Shown in pieces: positions 44,206-53,762 of a DNA stretch of 64,000 nt. Source of the DNA: Saccharothrix syringae (lineage in GTDB: Bacteria > Actinomycetota > Actinomycetes > Mycobacteriales > Pseudonocardiaceae); the NCBI RefSeq assembly GCF_009498035.1, contig NZ_CP034550.1, positions 2,046,001-2,110,000 on the forward strand, in the 5' to 3' direction. Under the pieces are notes generated by a model that was given only the letters and a program-made list of their open reading frames with translations, did not search any database and was not told where the DNA came from. The translations under genes were made by a program, and so were the position numbers. How positions within the stretch are numbered: the first letter of the stretch is position 1; the number at the start of each line of letters is the position of its first letter.

Positions 44206-44378
44206 GCAGCCATGGTGCTCCGAATGCCGATGCCGCCGTACGCAATGCTGCGGATCGCATGCGACCACACGTATGCGAACCCTTATAGCCGCGCGGCCGT
44301 CGTGGGTGACTCCGGTCGTGGTTCTGCTGGTCGAGCGGGGTGATCTGGCCGGCGCGATGGGCGTATGGCGGTGTGCTT

Positions 44379-44496
44379 GCCGAAAATGTCATCCGCGCAG
44401 GTCAGAGAGCATGGTGGTACTTGTTGAGGGTGTCGCCAGACCGCCGTCGTCGGCGGAGGTGCTGTTGGACCGGTCGGACGGCGGGTGGGGGAACAG
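44379..44496 (+). repeat. Interspersed ~118-bp repeat, copy B
   Basis: Starts GCCGAAAATGTCATCCGCGC, identical to copy A for its first 27 bases, and ends GGGTGGGGGAACAG. It directly precedes the second CRISPR relic. Confidence 0.7.
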
Positions 44497-44517
44497 TTGA
44501 TTCTGGGCAACATCGCG

Positions 44518-44606
44518 TGACTGGTCCCAGTGTGCACGAGGTCGAGGTGCTCCACCGGGAACGCTGGCGCTCGGCGGGGGAACACCCCCGCGTGCGCGGG
44601 GTCGAG
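44518..44606. CRISPR. CRISPR relic, one good and one worn type I-E repeat
   Basis: 44578-44606 is the reverse complement of the 29-bp repeat at 24542-24570 with one end difference. A 31-bp spacer (44547-44577) separates it from a degenerate terminal repeat (44518-44546) that keeps CCC, GTGC and GGTCGAG. The orientation is opposite to the first relic, and no cas genes are nearby. Confidence 0.6.
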
Positions 44607-44730
44607 GCAGATGGCAGCCGTGCCCATGGGCGCTTCGAGGTCTTGAGCTCCGCACGCCTTCCACCTGCGTGGACGAAGTTACCGGCAGGCACGAGGCGTA
44701 AGGCAAGCCGGAGCAGCACGGTCGGCCATC

Positions 44731-44842
44731 ATGCCGCGTCAGCCGAGGGAACTGCTGAGCTGTGGCCGCACCCGGAAGTTCTTCGACCCCTCATGCTGTG
44801 CATAGCTTCAATCTGCATGGATGGAGTTGTCGGCAGGCACAG
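44731..44842 (+). repeat. Interspersed 112-bp repeat, copy 1
   Basis: From TGCCGCGTCAGCCGAGG to CGGCAGGCACAG. It aligns without gaps to 63236-63347. A third, partial copy of the 3' end (CACCTGCGTGGACGAAGTTA...GGCAGGCAC) lies at 44655-44691. Confidence 0.65.
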
Positions 44843-44939
44843 AGGCGGTGACGGCGATCTGCTGCAGCAGCCGCTGGGCCTCCCTCATCCGTCGACTACG
44901 GACCGGAGCCGCTCGTCTTGCAGTCCCGTTCCCGGTGCC

Positions 44940-45103
44940 GGACACCGCAACCGCGCACTGCGACTGATGGCCGCCGGTCCCGACCGTGCCTGGCGACCCC
45001 GCGAACTGGCCAACGCCTCGGGAATCCACGGCACGAAGAGCTTCGGCACGCAGATGCCCACGTGGCCGGCCGAAGGATTCCTCCGCGAAATCCGTCGCGG
45101 CAC
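44940..45103 (+). pseudogene. Remnant of an HTH regulator C-terminus
   Basis: About 60 codons reading 'LRLMAAGPDRAWRPRELANA' and 'TKSFGTQMPTWPAEGFLREI', the winged-helix ending seen in several actinomycete regulators. There is no start or upstream part, and it runs into the convergent TetR gene. Confidence 0.35.
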
Positions 45104-45826
45104 CTACGCCCTCGCCGACGTCTGGCAACCACGCGCGGAGGACTTGACGGCCCCGTCATCCCTCGACTGCGCGGCCTTGGGGCAAGTCCCTCGAGTCGCC
45201 GCGACGCGGTCCGCGATGTGGTCGATGACCACGTTGACCGCGCGGCGGTACGGGGTGGCGTCTTGCTGCACCTGGGACAGGAGCATGCCGCCCTGGATCG
45301 CGGCCAGCAGCGCGACCGCGAGCGCCGAAACGTCCTCGTCGGCTCCGAGGTCGCCGCGCTCGCGCATGCGAGTGAGCCCGGATTCGATCGCCGCCTGCCA
45401 CGCGGCGAATCCCGTAGCCAGGCCGAGGCGAGCCGAGGGGTCGATGTCCGACAGCTCGCTCGCGAGCGAGCCGATCTCACACCCTCCGGCGCAGCGCACC
45501 GCGTCCAGGCGGACGGCGGCGCGTTCGCACCACTCACGCAGTGCCTCGATGCTGTCGAGGTGGTCGAGCAGGGGCCGCTGCTGTTCGAGCTTCACGGTGT
45601 TCTGGTACTCGATCACCGCCGCCGTGAGGCCCTTCTTGTCCCCGAAGTAGTGATAGATCTGCGAGGCACTCACCTGAGCACGGCGTTGCACGTCGGGGAT
45701 GCTCGTGCCGGCGACGCCCTGCTTGAACATCAGCTCGGCGGCGGCGCGCAGGATGCGGTCCCTCGTGCGACGACCACCCTCGGTACTCGCTGCCTTGACC
45801 TGGGCTTCGGCACCGCGTGTCGGCAT
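45104..45826 (-). CDS. TetR/AcrR-family regulator
   Basis: 240 residues. The N-terminal HTH is typical: 'RDRILRAAAELMFKQGVAGTSI' (residues ~23-44), then 'VQRRAQVSASQIYHYFGDKKGL'. The C-terminal domain resembles TetR_C groups with 'CAGGCEIGSLASEL'. It is divergent from an alpha/beta hydrolase gene, with a palindromic site in the shared 104-bp gap, so it likely represses that hydrolase and itself. Confidence 0.88.
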   Translation of the reverse strand: MPTRGAEAQVKAASTEGGRRTRDRILRAAAELMFKQGVAGTSIPDVQRRAQVSASQIYHYFGDKKGLTAAVIEYQNTVKLEQQRPLLDHLDSIEALREWCERAAVRLDAVRCAGGCEIGSLASELSDIDPSARLGLATGFAAWQAAIESGLTRMRERGDLGADEDVSALAVALLAAIQGGMLLSQVQQDATPYRRAVNVVIDHIADRVAATRGTCPKAAQSRDDGAVKSSARGCQTSARA

Positions 45827-45844
45827 GGGAGCGAGCCTACCAAG

Positions 45845-45864
45845 ATTGGAATTGACTTTCCAAT
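45845..45864. promoter_or_regulatory. Probable TetR operator overlapping a -35 box
   Basis: ATTGGAA-TTGACT-TTCCAAT: perfect 7-bp arms around TTGACT, which itself is a good -35 element for the hydrolase gene, with TACGGT about 18 bases on. A half-site (ATTCCAAG) follows at 45892-45899. Confidence 0.65.
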
Positions 45865-45930
45865 TTCGCGATGCCTACGGTTGGAGTGTTCATTCCAAGA
45901 TCGCTCCGGTGCCCGCGAAAGGTGGAGCTC

Positions 45931-46869
45931 ATGGCCCTCAACCCCCAGATCCAGACCGTGCTAGACGGCTTGGCCGCGACCCCCGCGCCCGCGGCCAACA
46001 CGCTCACCGTGGCGGAGAACCGCGCCGCCGGCCTCGCGTTCGCCTCGTTCGCCGGTGACGTCGTCCCGGTTCGCGAGGTTCGCGACACGACCTTCCGCAA
46101 CGGCGACCACGACGTCCCGATCCGCATCTACACGCCCGAGACGATCCCGACGAGCTCGCCCGCTCCGGTGACGGTGTTCTTCCACGGCGGCGGCTGGGTG
46201 TTCGGCGACCTCGACACCCAGGACCACTTCGCCAGGGTCGTCGCGACGCGCTCGAAGACCATCGTCTTCTCCGTCGGCTACCGGCTGGCGCCGGAGCACC
46301 GGTTCCCGGCAGCCGTCGAGGACACCTACGCGGCGCTGCGCTGGGTTGAGCGGAAAGCGAGCACCTTCGGCGGCGATTCGAAGCGCATCGCCCTGTTCGG
46401 AGAGAGCGCGGGAGGCAACCTCGCCGCCGTCACCGCACAGGAAGCGAAGCGACGCGGCGGACCCGCCGTCACCTTCCAAGCCCTCGCCTACCCTGCAACC
46501 GACCGCTTCGACGACAGCGCATCGATGTACGACCACGCCGCCGGCCCCCTGTTGACGTGGCCTTGGCTCGAGTGGTTCTGGGGCGCCTACCTGAACACCC
46601 CCGACGAGGGCGCCGACCCCCGCGTCTCCCCGCTGCGCGCGGGAGACCTCACCGGGCTCCCGGCCACGTTCATCGTCACCGCCGAACTCGACCCACTGCG
46701 CGACCAGGGCATCCGGTACGCGGACGCCCTCCGCGAGGCCGGGGTGCCGGTGACGCACCGACCGGTCGAAGGGGTGCCCCACGCATTCCTGTGCTTCACC
46801 CGCGACGTCCAGGTCTCGCGTGAAGTGCTGGACGAGATCGGCGACGCCATCGGCGCGGCCTTCGCGTGA
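45931..46869 (+). CDS. Alpha/beta hydrolase (hormone-sensitive-lipase family esterase)
   Basis: 312 residues from ATG 45931 (AGGTGGAG ribosome site). HSL-family marks are the oxyanion 'FFHGGGWVFGD' (~82-92), the nucleophile 'LFGESAGGNLAA' (~154), an Asp in 'AELDPLRDQG', and a His in 'VPHAFL'. It hydrolyses carboxylic esters of small substrates; the true substrate is unknown. Control by the divergent TetR regulator suggests an induced detoxification or catabolic role. Confidence 0.9.
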   Translation: MALNPQIQTVLDGLAATPAPAANTLTVAENRAAGLAFASFAGDVVPVREVRDTTFRNGDHDVPIRIYTPETIPTSSPAPVTVFFHGGGWVFGDLDTQDHFARVVATRSKTIVFSVGYRLAPEHRFPAAVEDTYAALRWVERKASTFGGDSKRIALFGESAGGNLAAVTAQEAKRRGGPAVTFQALAYPATDRFDDSASMYDHAAGPLLTWPWLEWFWGAYLNTPDEGADPRVSPLRAGDLTGLPATFIVTAELDPLRDQGIRYADALREAGVPVTHRPVEGVPHAFLCFTRDVQVSREVLDEIGDAIGAAFA

Positions 46870-46954
46870 CGGCCGGCCAACGGTTCGCCGAGGCGCCCGC
46901 CGCGGAGCCGATGCCGAGTGGAGCGCCGACCGGCACACCGCGACCACGAGCCAC

Positions 46955-47605
46955 ACGACCAGAAACCCGGGCACGTTCGTCACCGTCGTCGAGGCGAGTG
47001 GCAGGGTCGAGGTGCTGCGCACCGACCGCCGCGACCGCAGATTGCGCGGCAAGAGCGACACCATCGACGCCGAGAACGCCGCCCGCGCCGTGCTCAACAA
47101 CACCGCCACCGCAGTACCCAAGACCAACGACGGCACGGTCGAGATGCTGCGTCAGATCAAGGTCGCCAAGGACGTCGCGGTCAAGGCCCGCACCTCCGCC
47201 ATGATCACCCTCAAAGCCGTGCTCGTTACCGCCGACCCCGAACTGCGCGAACAACTCCAACCACTGACGAAGACGGCGCTGATCCACCGCCGCGCCGGCC
47301 TGCGTCCCGGCACGGTCGACAGCGTCACCTCAGCGACCAAACACACCCTGCGCGCCATCGCCCGCCGGTGGCAGCACCTCGACGAGGAGATCAAGGCCCA
47401 CGAGGCGTTGCCGGGCGAACTCACCACCCGGCTGGTGCCACAGCCGGTCGACGCGTTCGGCATCGGCGCCGACACCGCCTCCGAGATGCTCATCGTCGCC
47501 GGCGACAACATCGACCGCGTCCGCTCCGAACCGGCCTGGGCGCGGCTGTGCGGCGTCGCCCCGGTCCCGGCGTCCTCCGGCATGACCCACCATCGTCTAC
47601 GTCGC
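46955..47605 (+). pseudogene. IS110-family transposase fragment
   Basis: Continuous frame of about 215 codons: 'LRGKSDTIDAENAARAVL' at the start, and the C-terminal IS116/IS110/IS902 domain with 'VDAFGIGADTASEMLIVAGDN' and 'RVRSEPAWARLCGVAPVPASSG'. The first DEDD residues and the C-terminal catalytic Ser region are missing. It is a different IS110 subtype from the relic at 24.6-25.6 kb. Confidence 0.85.
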
Positions 47606-47630
47606 CCGACGAACCACAGTAGGAGCGTCT

Positions 47631-48080
47631 GTGACTGTCGCGGAGGAACCGTGGGACAGCGCGGATGGCCTCCGGCTGCGCCGCGCTATGCAAACCGAGT
47701 TGGCCGCCCGGTACGACATGCCCGACCGGGAGACCGAGCCGACCACCGCCGAAACGATCAGCGTGTTCCTCATCGCGCGCGACGCGGGAGGCGACGCGAC
47801 GGGCTGTGGCGCGCTGCGCCTGCTGGGCGACGGCGGGGCCGAGATCAAACGGATGTACGTGATCCCGGAGGCCCGCGGCACCGGCGTGGCGACCCGCGTC
47901 CTGCGTGCGCTGGAGGACCACGCCCGACGGCACGGGACCGGCTCGGTGGTGCTGTCGGCCGGCGTGGAGCAGCCCGATGCGATCCGGTTCTACGAGCGTG
48001 AGAGCTATCAGCCGATCGACGGTTGCGGGCCGTACTTCGGCGAACCGCCGGCCAGGTGCCTCACCCTTGAACTCGGCTGA
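47631..48080 (+). CDS. GNAT-family N-acetyltransferase
   Basis: 149 residues. The acetyl-CoA site is 'IKRMYVIPEARGTGVATRVL' (motif A, R-x-x-G-x-G/A), followed by 'AGVEQPDAIRFYERESYQPI'. The substrate is not inferable. The GTG start lies 30 bp after an IS110 fragment, so its native promoter may have been lost or replaced. Confidence 0.85.
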   Translation: MTVAEEPWDSADGLRLRRAMQTELAARYDMPDRETEPTTAETISVFLIARDAGGDATGCGALRLLGDGGAEIKRMYVIPEARGTGVATRVLRALEDHARRHGTGSVVLSAGVEQPDAIRFYERESYQPIDGCGPYFGEPPARCLTLELG

Positions 48081-48161
48081 ACGAGGCACCCGCCGAGCCG
48101 GACCGGCCGGGGGCCGCTCGGAGCCGGAGGCGGGTGCCCCGACGTCGTCAGGTTGGGGAAC

Positions 48162-49097
48162 CTATTCGGAGAACATGGTGAACGAGCGCATCTTGTCGAA
48201 GCGCTTGGCCGCGAGGTCCTCGAAGCTGATCAGGAAGCATCCGTAGTGAACGTCGCTCTGCGTGTAGAACTGGGCGAGTGGCACCCACTCCCGGATCAAC
48301 CGGTGCTCCTCCGCCTGGATCAGGGGAAAATTCCACGTCTCCGCACGGTCGAGGCCCGCTTCAGGTCGGTTCTTGAGGTTCGCCACCGCCATCTGGTGCC
48401 ACGGGCCGTCGCTACCGCCTATCTCCATGCAATGCCCGCCGATGCGGAGCGTGGACATGCGGCGGCCAGGCCCCGGCCAGAGGCTGTCGACGATTTCACA
48501 CAGTTGGTCGAAGTGCTTCAAGTCGTTGAACAGCTGCCTCACGTAGCCCGGCTGGAGTTCCATGTCGGACTCGTCGGTTTCCTCCATCCACTCCGGCAGA
48601 TCCGCCTCGACCCACGCGGAAAGCTCGTACTCGGGAATGAGGAGCGGCATGCCGTAGACGTCCATCCCGTCGAGCTCGGGCGGCAACGGCGCCACCACCG
48701 TCTCCGCGCCCGCCGGGACGTACAGAAGCCGCGCGTACTCCGGCTGCTCGTCGGGGCTGAAAGGCTCCAGTGAATCTTCCTCGTACTGCAGGAACAGGAG
48801 GAGGGAGCCGTCCGTCGGCAGGGGAAGCCCTTCGACCCGCGGAAGGGCCGCGCAGTCGACGGAGGCGATGAACGGCAACGCGTACCCGTTCCCGTCGGTG
48901 GGCCATTCCGTGCCCACCGGCAACCGGGGCAGCCCTCCGGCCTGTCCGACGACCTCCTGGTCGGAGCCCGCGCCGCCCAGCCAGACCGCGAATCGGAGCT
49001 GATCCGCGAACTTGCTGATCTCGTCGTTCGGGATACCCTGGCTGGTCGCCGCTTGGCGGAATTGCTCGTAACGGTTCGTGGTCGCATCGTCGTACAT
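48162..49097 (-). CDS. DUF1963 (YwqG-like) protein
   Basis: 311 residues. DUF1963 marks are 'WLGGAGSDQEVVGQAGGLPRLP' near 40-60, 'LPFIASVDCAALP', 'LLLFLQYEED', and the C-terminal 'HYGCFLISFEDLAAKRFD'. The family's function is unknown; members often sit in toxin-immunity or SUKH-like contexts. A short gap to the GNAT gene, on the opposite strand, contains a weak GC hairpin. Confidence 0.8.
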   Translation of the reverse strand: MYDDATTNRYEQFRQAATSQGIPNDEISKFADQLRFAVWLGGAGSDQEVVGQAGGLPRLPVGTEWPTDGNGYALPFIASVDCAALPRVEGLPLPTDGSLLLFLQYEEDSLEPFSPDEQPEYARLLYVPAGAETVVAPLPPELDGMDVYGMPLLIPEYELSAWVEADLPEWMEETDESDMELQPGYVRQLFNDLKHFDQLCEIVDSLWPGPGRRMSTLRIGGHCMEIGGSDGPWHQMAVANLKNRPEAGLDRAETWNFPLIQAEEHRLIREWVPLAQFYTQSDVHYGCFLISFEDLAAKRFDKMRSFTMFSE

Positions 49098-49266
49098 CGA
49101 TGAGAGCGCTCTCTTGGTGGGATCCGCATGGGGATCGTTTTCCTGCCCTGCGGCAGGCGACAGCTTTCTTCGGGAAGGACGGACTTCGGCGGACGGCAGT
49201 GCCTCCTCGCGGGGAACGTCCGCCAGGGATCAGGGTCCGAGGTGATCGGTGTTGTTTTCGGTCATG

Positions 49267-50628
49267 TCAGCGGTCGGGCAGGAGTCGGCCGGTGGCGATG
49301 GTGAAGCCGATTGCCGCTCCGCCCCCGGCCCGGTTCCCGGCGAAGGTGGTTCCGTCGTGCGCTTCGGCGATGCCGGCCACGATGGCCAGGCCGAGACCTG
49401 AACCGGGTAGTGACCGCGAGGTGTCCGCGCGGTAGAACCGGTCGAAGATCCTGCCGAGGTCGTTGGTGCCGAGTCCGGGTCCGCGGTCCGACACGGTGAT
49501 CGTGCCCGCGCGAACCTCGACGCCGATCGGGGCGGTGCCGTCGGTGTCGAACTTCGCGGCGTTCTCCAGCAGGTTGCCGACGGCGCGTTCCAGGGCGAGG
49601 CGCTGTCCGCGCACCCGCGTCCGGTCGGCGTCGACGGTGATCTCGCGTTCGGTCCGGCGCCGTGCCCGTGCGGCCGCGTTGCGGACGACTTCGGCGAGCT
49701 CGACTTCGGCCTCCTCCTCATCGGTCCCTCTCGCGAGTGCCAGGGTGATCAGTTCGTTGACGAGGTGGGAGAGCTCCCTGGTCTCTCCTTCGACGTCGGC
49801 GAGCAGGCGCGCGCGGGACTCCGGCGGGAGCTGGTGGAGGCGGTGCAGGACGTGGGCGTTGGTGCGCAGGCTCGTGAGGGGCGTGCGGAGCTCGTGCGCT
49901 ATGTCCTGGATCAGTCGTTCCTGCGCCTCCCGTGCGTCCGCGAGCCTGCGCAGCATGGTGTTGAACGACGACGACAGCCGAGCCACCTCGTCCCGCCCCT
50001 CCACCGGGACCTCACCGGCACCCGGTCCGGTGGCGCTGACGTCCTCGGCGATCGCGGTCAGCCGCACCAGCCGCCGGGTGATCCGGCGGGCCAGCACCCA
50101 GCCGAGGCCCGCGGCGACCGCGGTCACGAGCAGGGTGAGCACGGTGATCTCCTTGGCCATGCCGCTCATCACCTGCCGCGACTGGTTGACGTCGATGCCG
50201 ACCTGCACCGCACCGGCACCGTCTCCCAGCGAGGTGGTCAGCACCCGGTAGGTGTCGTGCTCCACGATCACCTCCGCGGTGTTCGTGGAGCCACGGGCGG
50301 ATCCGGTGGCGAGGGCGCGGTCGGCCTCGCTGACCGGGAAGACCACAGCCCGTCCGCCGAGCGGTGTGACGCCACCGTCCGGCTCGATGCGCTGTGCGGT
50401 CAGCGGCGGGGGCTGCTCCTGTCCCGCGTCGCCGACGACATCGCCGTCCGGGTGGTGCAGTACCCCGTGATGCCCGTCGATGATCGCGGCGGAGGCGGTG
50501 TGCAGGCCGCGGTTCACCTCACCGATCACGCGTTCGACCGCGGAGCGGAAGGCGAGCACGCCGACCACCCCGGCGGTGAGTGCGACGACGAGGGCGAAGG
50601 CGAGTGCGAGCCGGGTTCCGAGGTTCAC
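49267..50628 (-). CDS. Sensor histidine kinase
   Basis: 453 residues. One N-terminal membrane helix ('LALAFALVVALTAGVVGVLAF'-like, 7-27), an extracytoplasmic sensor of ~120 residues, a second helix near 157-177, HAMP, then HisKA with the phosphorylated His in 'IQDIAHELRTPLTSLR' (~245), and HATPase with N box 'VGNLLENAAKFD', G1 'VSDRGPGLG' and G2 'PGSGLGLAIV'. The GTG start overlaps the regulator's stop (GTGA). It forms a two-component system with the upstream regulator and probably controls the divergent exporter. Confidence 0.92.
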   Translation of the reverse strand: MNLGTRLALAFALVVALTAGVVGVLAFRSAVERVIGEVNRGLHTASAAIIDGHHGVLHHPDGDVVGDAGQEQPPPLTAQRIEPDGGVTPLGGRAVVFPVSEADRALATGSARGSTNTAEVIVEHDTYRVLTTSLGDGAGAVQVGIDVNQSRQVMSGMAKEITVLTLLVTAVAAGLGWVLARRITRRLVRLTAIAEDVSATGPGAGEVPVEGRDEVARLSSSFNTMLRRLADAREAQERLIQDIAHELRTPLTSLRTNAHVLHRLHQLPPESRARLLADVEGETRELSHLVNELITLALARGTDEEEAEVELAEVVRNAAARARRRTEREITVDADRTRVRGQRLALERAVGNLLENAAKFDTDGTAPIGVEVRAGTITVSDRGPGLGTNDLGRIFDRFYRADTSRSLPGSGLGLAIVAGIAEAHDGTTFAGNRAGGGAAIGFTIATGRLLPDR

Positions 50629-51311
50629 GGCTGCCGCACCGCGTAGCCGATGCCGCGCACCGTGTGGATCACGGACGAGGCGCCCGCCGCCGCCAGCTTG
50701 CGGCGCAGGTAGCCGACGTAGACCGCGAGGTTCTTCGAGTCACCGCCGAAGTCGAAGCCCCAGATCCGGTCGTAGATCGACGTGTGGTCGAGCACGACCC
50801 CCTCGTTGCGCATGAGCAGCTCCAGCAGGTCGAACTCGGTCTTGCTGAGGTTCAGCTCGGTCGTGGCCCACCACGCGCGCCGACTGGCCGGATCGAGCCG
50901 CAGCGCCCCGACGGACAGGGCACGATCCCCGGTGCCCTCCGCCGGGACGGCCCTGCGCAGCAAGGCCCGCAGGCGTGCCAGGAGCTCGTCGAGCTCGAAG
51001 GGTTTGGGCAGGTAGTCGTCGGCGCCGGCGTCGAGGCCCGCGACCCGGTCGGAGGTCTCGACCCGTGCCGTGAGCATCAGCACCGGCACCCGATCACCTT
51101 CCGCTCGCAGGAGCCGGACGACGCCGAGCCCGTCGAGCTCGGGCATCAGCACGTCCAGGATGAGGACGTCGAACCTCTGCCGGCGGACCCGGGTCACCGC
51201 CTTCACCCCGTCGTCGACGTCGACGACGGAATAGCCCTCGAGCTCCAGCGCACGGACAAGCGACTCACGAATCGCGCGGTCGTCATCGGCGATCAATACG
51301 GTGCACGTCAC
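50625..51311 (-). CDS. OmpR-family response regulator
   Basis: 228 residues from GTG 51311 (GAGAGGGG ribosome site). Receiver domain with acidic pocket 'IADDDRA', phospho-Asp in 'VLILDVLMPELDG', Thr in 'VLMLTAR' and Lys in 'DYLPKPF'. Winged-helix output domain with 'LSKTEFDLLELLMRNEG' and 'NLAVYVGYLRRKL'. Longer frames upstream lack a ribosome site and overlap the divergent control region. It likely regulates the MFS gene starting 222 bp away. Confidence 0.92.
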   Translation of the reverse strand: MTCTVLIADDDRAIRESLVRALELEGYSVVDVDDGVKAVTRVRRQRFDVLILDVLMPELDGLGVVRLLRAEGDRVPVLMLTARVETSDRVAGLDAGADDYLPKPFELDELLARLRALLRRAVPAEGTGDRALSVGALRLDPASRRAWWATTELNLSKTEFDLLELLMRNEGVVLDHTSIYDRIWGFDFGGDSKNLAVYVGYLRRKLAAAGASSVIHTVRGIGYAVRQP

Positions 51312-51532
51312 CCGGTTCCCCTCTCCCGACTCGGCCACTGCGGATGATTCTCGCGGAGCGACACACCGCGCCGCACAAAAGTTCACCCTGAGAAGGGTAG
51401 GAACTCGGTGAGAATCCACCGGTGAGGAGCCCTTCGCCGTTGCCGCCGGGTGAGGACGATTCTTACATTCGGTCACGAGCGAGCACTTTCCCGCGGTCCG
51501 CGGGTGCCGCACCCCCTCACCCAAGGAGTTTC

Positions 51533-52975
51533 GTGGATACCACCATGAGCACTCACGCCCCGCCGGGCACGCCACCGCACACGCGGTGGAACCCGCGGCT
51601 CGTCGGGCAGATCGCCGCGTTGCTCCTGGCGAACGTCACGGCGGACTCGGTGATCGTCATGCCCCTGTTCGTCCTGCCTCAGATGCTCGACCACTTCGAC
51701 ACCACCCAGGCGGCGTGGATCGGCTCCACCGCGATGCTCGCGGGGGCGATGTGGGCGCCGCTGTTCGGCAGGAGCGCCGACATCCACGGCAAACGCCGGA
51801 TGCTGGCGGTCGCGTTGCTCGTCGCCTGCGGTGGTGCCGTGGTCTGCCTCGTCGCGCCCAACCTCTGGATCTTCGTGCTGGGGCGAATGCTGCAGGGCGC
51901 CGCGGTGGCGGCGGTGTTCCTGACCGTCTCGCTCGTCCGCGACCTGTGCGCACCGCGGATCGCGATGCCCGCGGTCGGTGCGGTGACCACCTGCGCTGGA
52001 GTGGTGGGCATCGCCCTGACCTCCAGCGTCGAATCGCTCGTGGCGGAGTTCGGGTTCCAGGTGGTGTTCGTGGCCTCGGCGCTGTCCGCGACCGTCGCGG
52101 TGACCTGCATCCGCGCCTTCGTCCCGGAATCGGAGGTGAGGACACCGGGACGGGTCGACGTCAGGGGAACGCTCCTGCTCGGCGGAGGCGTCATCGCGGT
52201 GCTCGGCTACATCAGCCTCGGATCGGACATCGGCTGGCTCAGCGCGGGCGCGCTCGCGCTGCTCGCCGCCGGCGTCGCGGCGTTGACCCGGTGGTACCTC
52301 GTCCCGAGCCGGGCTCCCGAGTCGGTGATCGACCTCAGGAACCTCGGCAGGCCGATGGTGCTCACACTGCTCGTGGTCGTGCTCGCCACCGGTGCGGGGC
52401 AGAGCATGGACCAGCTGCTCAGTCTCATCGCCCAGGTCTCGCCGGACCAAGGGCTCGGCTACGGGCTCGACGCCCAGGGCTCGCTCGCGCTGCTGTTCGG
52501 CCTGCCCGCCATCGGGATCATGGCGGGAGGACTGCTCTCGGGCCGGCTCGCGGCCCGTACCGACCCCGCCGTGGCTCTGGCCGCAGGCGTCCTGGTGGGC
52601 ACCGTGGGAGCCCTCGGCATGTTCCTCGGCGCGTCCTCGTTCCCCGTCGCCGTCTTTTTCGTCCTCTTCCTGAACCTGAGCATGGGATCGCTGCTGGCCT
52701 CCGGGTTCAACATGGCGGCCGTCCTCACGGCGCCGCACCGCCAGGGCGCGACCGCGAGCATGGTCTCGGTCACGAGCGCGATCGGGTCGGTGGGGGTGAG
52801 CTTCGCCGGTGCGGCAGTCCTCTCCGGCACGAGGGTCACGGTCGACGGCAGAACGGTCAACTCCGCCACGGGCGTGTACAGCTACATCGCAACCTCAGCT
52901 GGGCTGTTCGTGATCGCCGCTGTGCTCGCCCTCCTGCTGCTCGCTCAGCGGCGCGCCGAGCAGCCACGGCACTGA
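51533..52975 (+). CDS. MFS drug exporter (EmrB/QacA-like)
   Basis: 480 residues from GTG 51533, placed by an AAGGAG ribosome site; ATG 51545 is too far from it. About 12-14 membrane helices. Family marks are 'FGRSADIHGKRRMLAVALL' (motif A) and 'LGRMLQGAAVAAVFLTVSLVRD' (motif B/C). It probably exports hydrophobic toxins or antibiotics by proton antiport. Divergent from the two-component system, which suggests ligand-induced expression. Confidence 0.88.
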   Translation: MDTTMSTHAPPGTPPHTRWNPRLVGQIAALLLANVTADSVIVMPLFVLPQMLDHFDTTQAAWIGSTAMLAGAMWAPLFGRSADIHGKRRMLAVALLVACGGAVVCLVAPNLWIFVLGRMLQGAAVAAVFLTVSLVRDLCAPRIAMPAVGAVTTCAGVVGIALTSSVESLVAEFGFQVVFVASALSATVAVTCIRAFVPESEVRTPGRVDVRGTLLLGGGVIAVLGYISLGSDIGWLSAGALALLAAGVAALTRWYLVPSRAPESVIDLRNLGRPMVLTLLVVVLATGAGQSMDQLLSLIAQVSPDQGLGYGLDAQGSLALLFGLPAIGIMAGGLLSGRLAARTDPAVALAAGVLVGTVGALGMFLGASSFPVAVFFVLFLNLSMGSLLASGFNMAAVLTAPHRQGATASMVSVTSAIGSVGVSFAGAAVLSGTRVTVDGRTVNSATGVYSYIATSAGLFVIAAVLALLLLAQRRAEQPRH

Positions 52976-53222
52976 GTGACGTGCTCGAGCTGGTGGAGGG
53001 CAGGCGGAGCCTGCTCACGGGTGGCCTGATGCTGTCACTGGTCCGACCTCCTACCTGCATGTCGTGTCGGCAGGTGGACTCGACCCGGTCACCGACGTGA
53101 TCGGTGACGACGTGTTCGTGCACAACGGCACCGGGTGGCTGGGGGCTGCTCCTCCGTCGCCGGCCGCGGTGAGCGGCCTGCTGGTGTGGAGTCTGCGCCA
53201 CGGCGCCGGGCCGGCGAGGTGG

Positions 53223-53660
53223 CTGATCGCCATCGCCGCCGACACGTTCCCGCCGGACGCCAACGGTGCGGCGCGTTTCGCCCAGAGCCTCGCCACCGGC
53301 CTGGCCGAAAACGGTCGTGATGGCTTCTGCCCGCCGTGGCGGGTCTCCCGCGAGGCCGACGAGCTGCTCGGCGCCTACGCCCGCGCCGACCTGTTCGTCA
53401 TGTCCGGTGTCGCCGAGTCGCAGGGCCCCGCCACGATGGGGGCGGTGGCCGCGGGCAAGCCGGTGATCGCCGCGAACGCCGTGGCCCCGCCGCCCTCGTG
53501 CGCCCCGGCCGGAACGGCCGGCTGTTCGAGCCGGGAGACGTGAACCAGCCGGCCCGGCGCCTGCACACGCTCGTGCACCACGTGCCGATGCGCGCCCGCA
53601 CGCAGCGGAACCACCTCCCACCACGCGCTCGCTACGACGCTGGAGCGGTTCGACGCCCTG
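53223..53660 (+). pseudogene. Glycosyltransferase family 4 with internal deletion
   Basis: The start 'IAIAADTFPPDANGAARFAQSLATGLAENG' (two segments) is the usual N-terminus of actinomycete GT4 enzymes. It jumps within 15 residues to the C-terminal donor site 'ELLGAYARADLFVMSGVAESQG', 'ATMGAVAAGKPVIAANA', then changes frame for 'VRPGRNGRLFEPGDVNQPARR'. About 200 residues in the middle are gone. Confidence 0.75.
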
Positions 53661-53762
53661 TACGCACGGGCGATGGGCCGCACGGCGCCCGTGAGCACTC
53701 CCGCGCCCCGATCTTTCGGGCCTCCCTGGCCCGAGTCACTTCAATCCAGTTGAGGAGTTCCC

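Noticed and set aside
44340..45650. 436-codon plus-strand open frame
   Set aside because: It is made of dispersed repeats, the CRISPR relic, an HTH remnant and the antisense of a TetR gene; no coherent protein.
47605..48160. An IS110 right end including the GNAT gene
   Set aside because: The acetyltransferase has its own motifs and start; it is a separate gene after the IS fragment.
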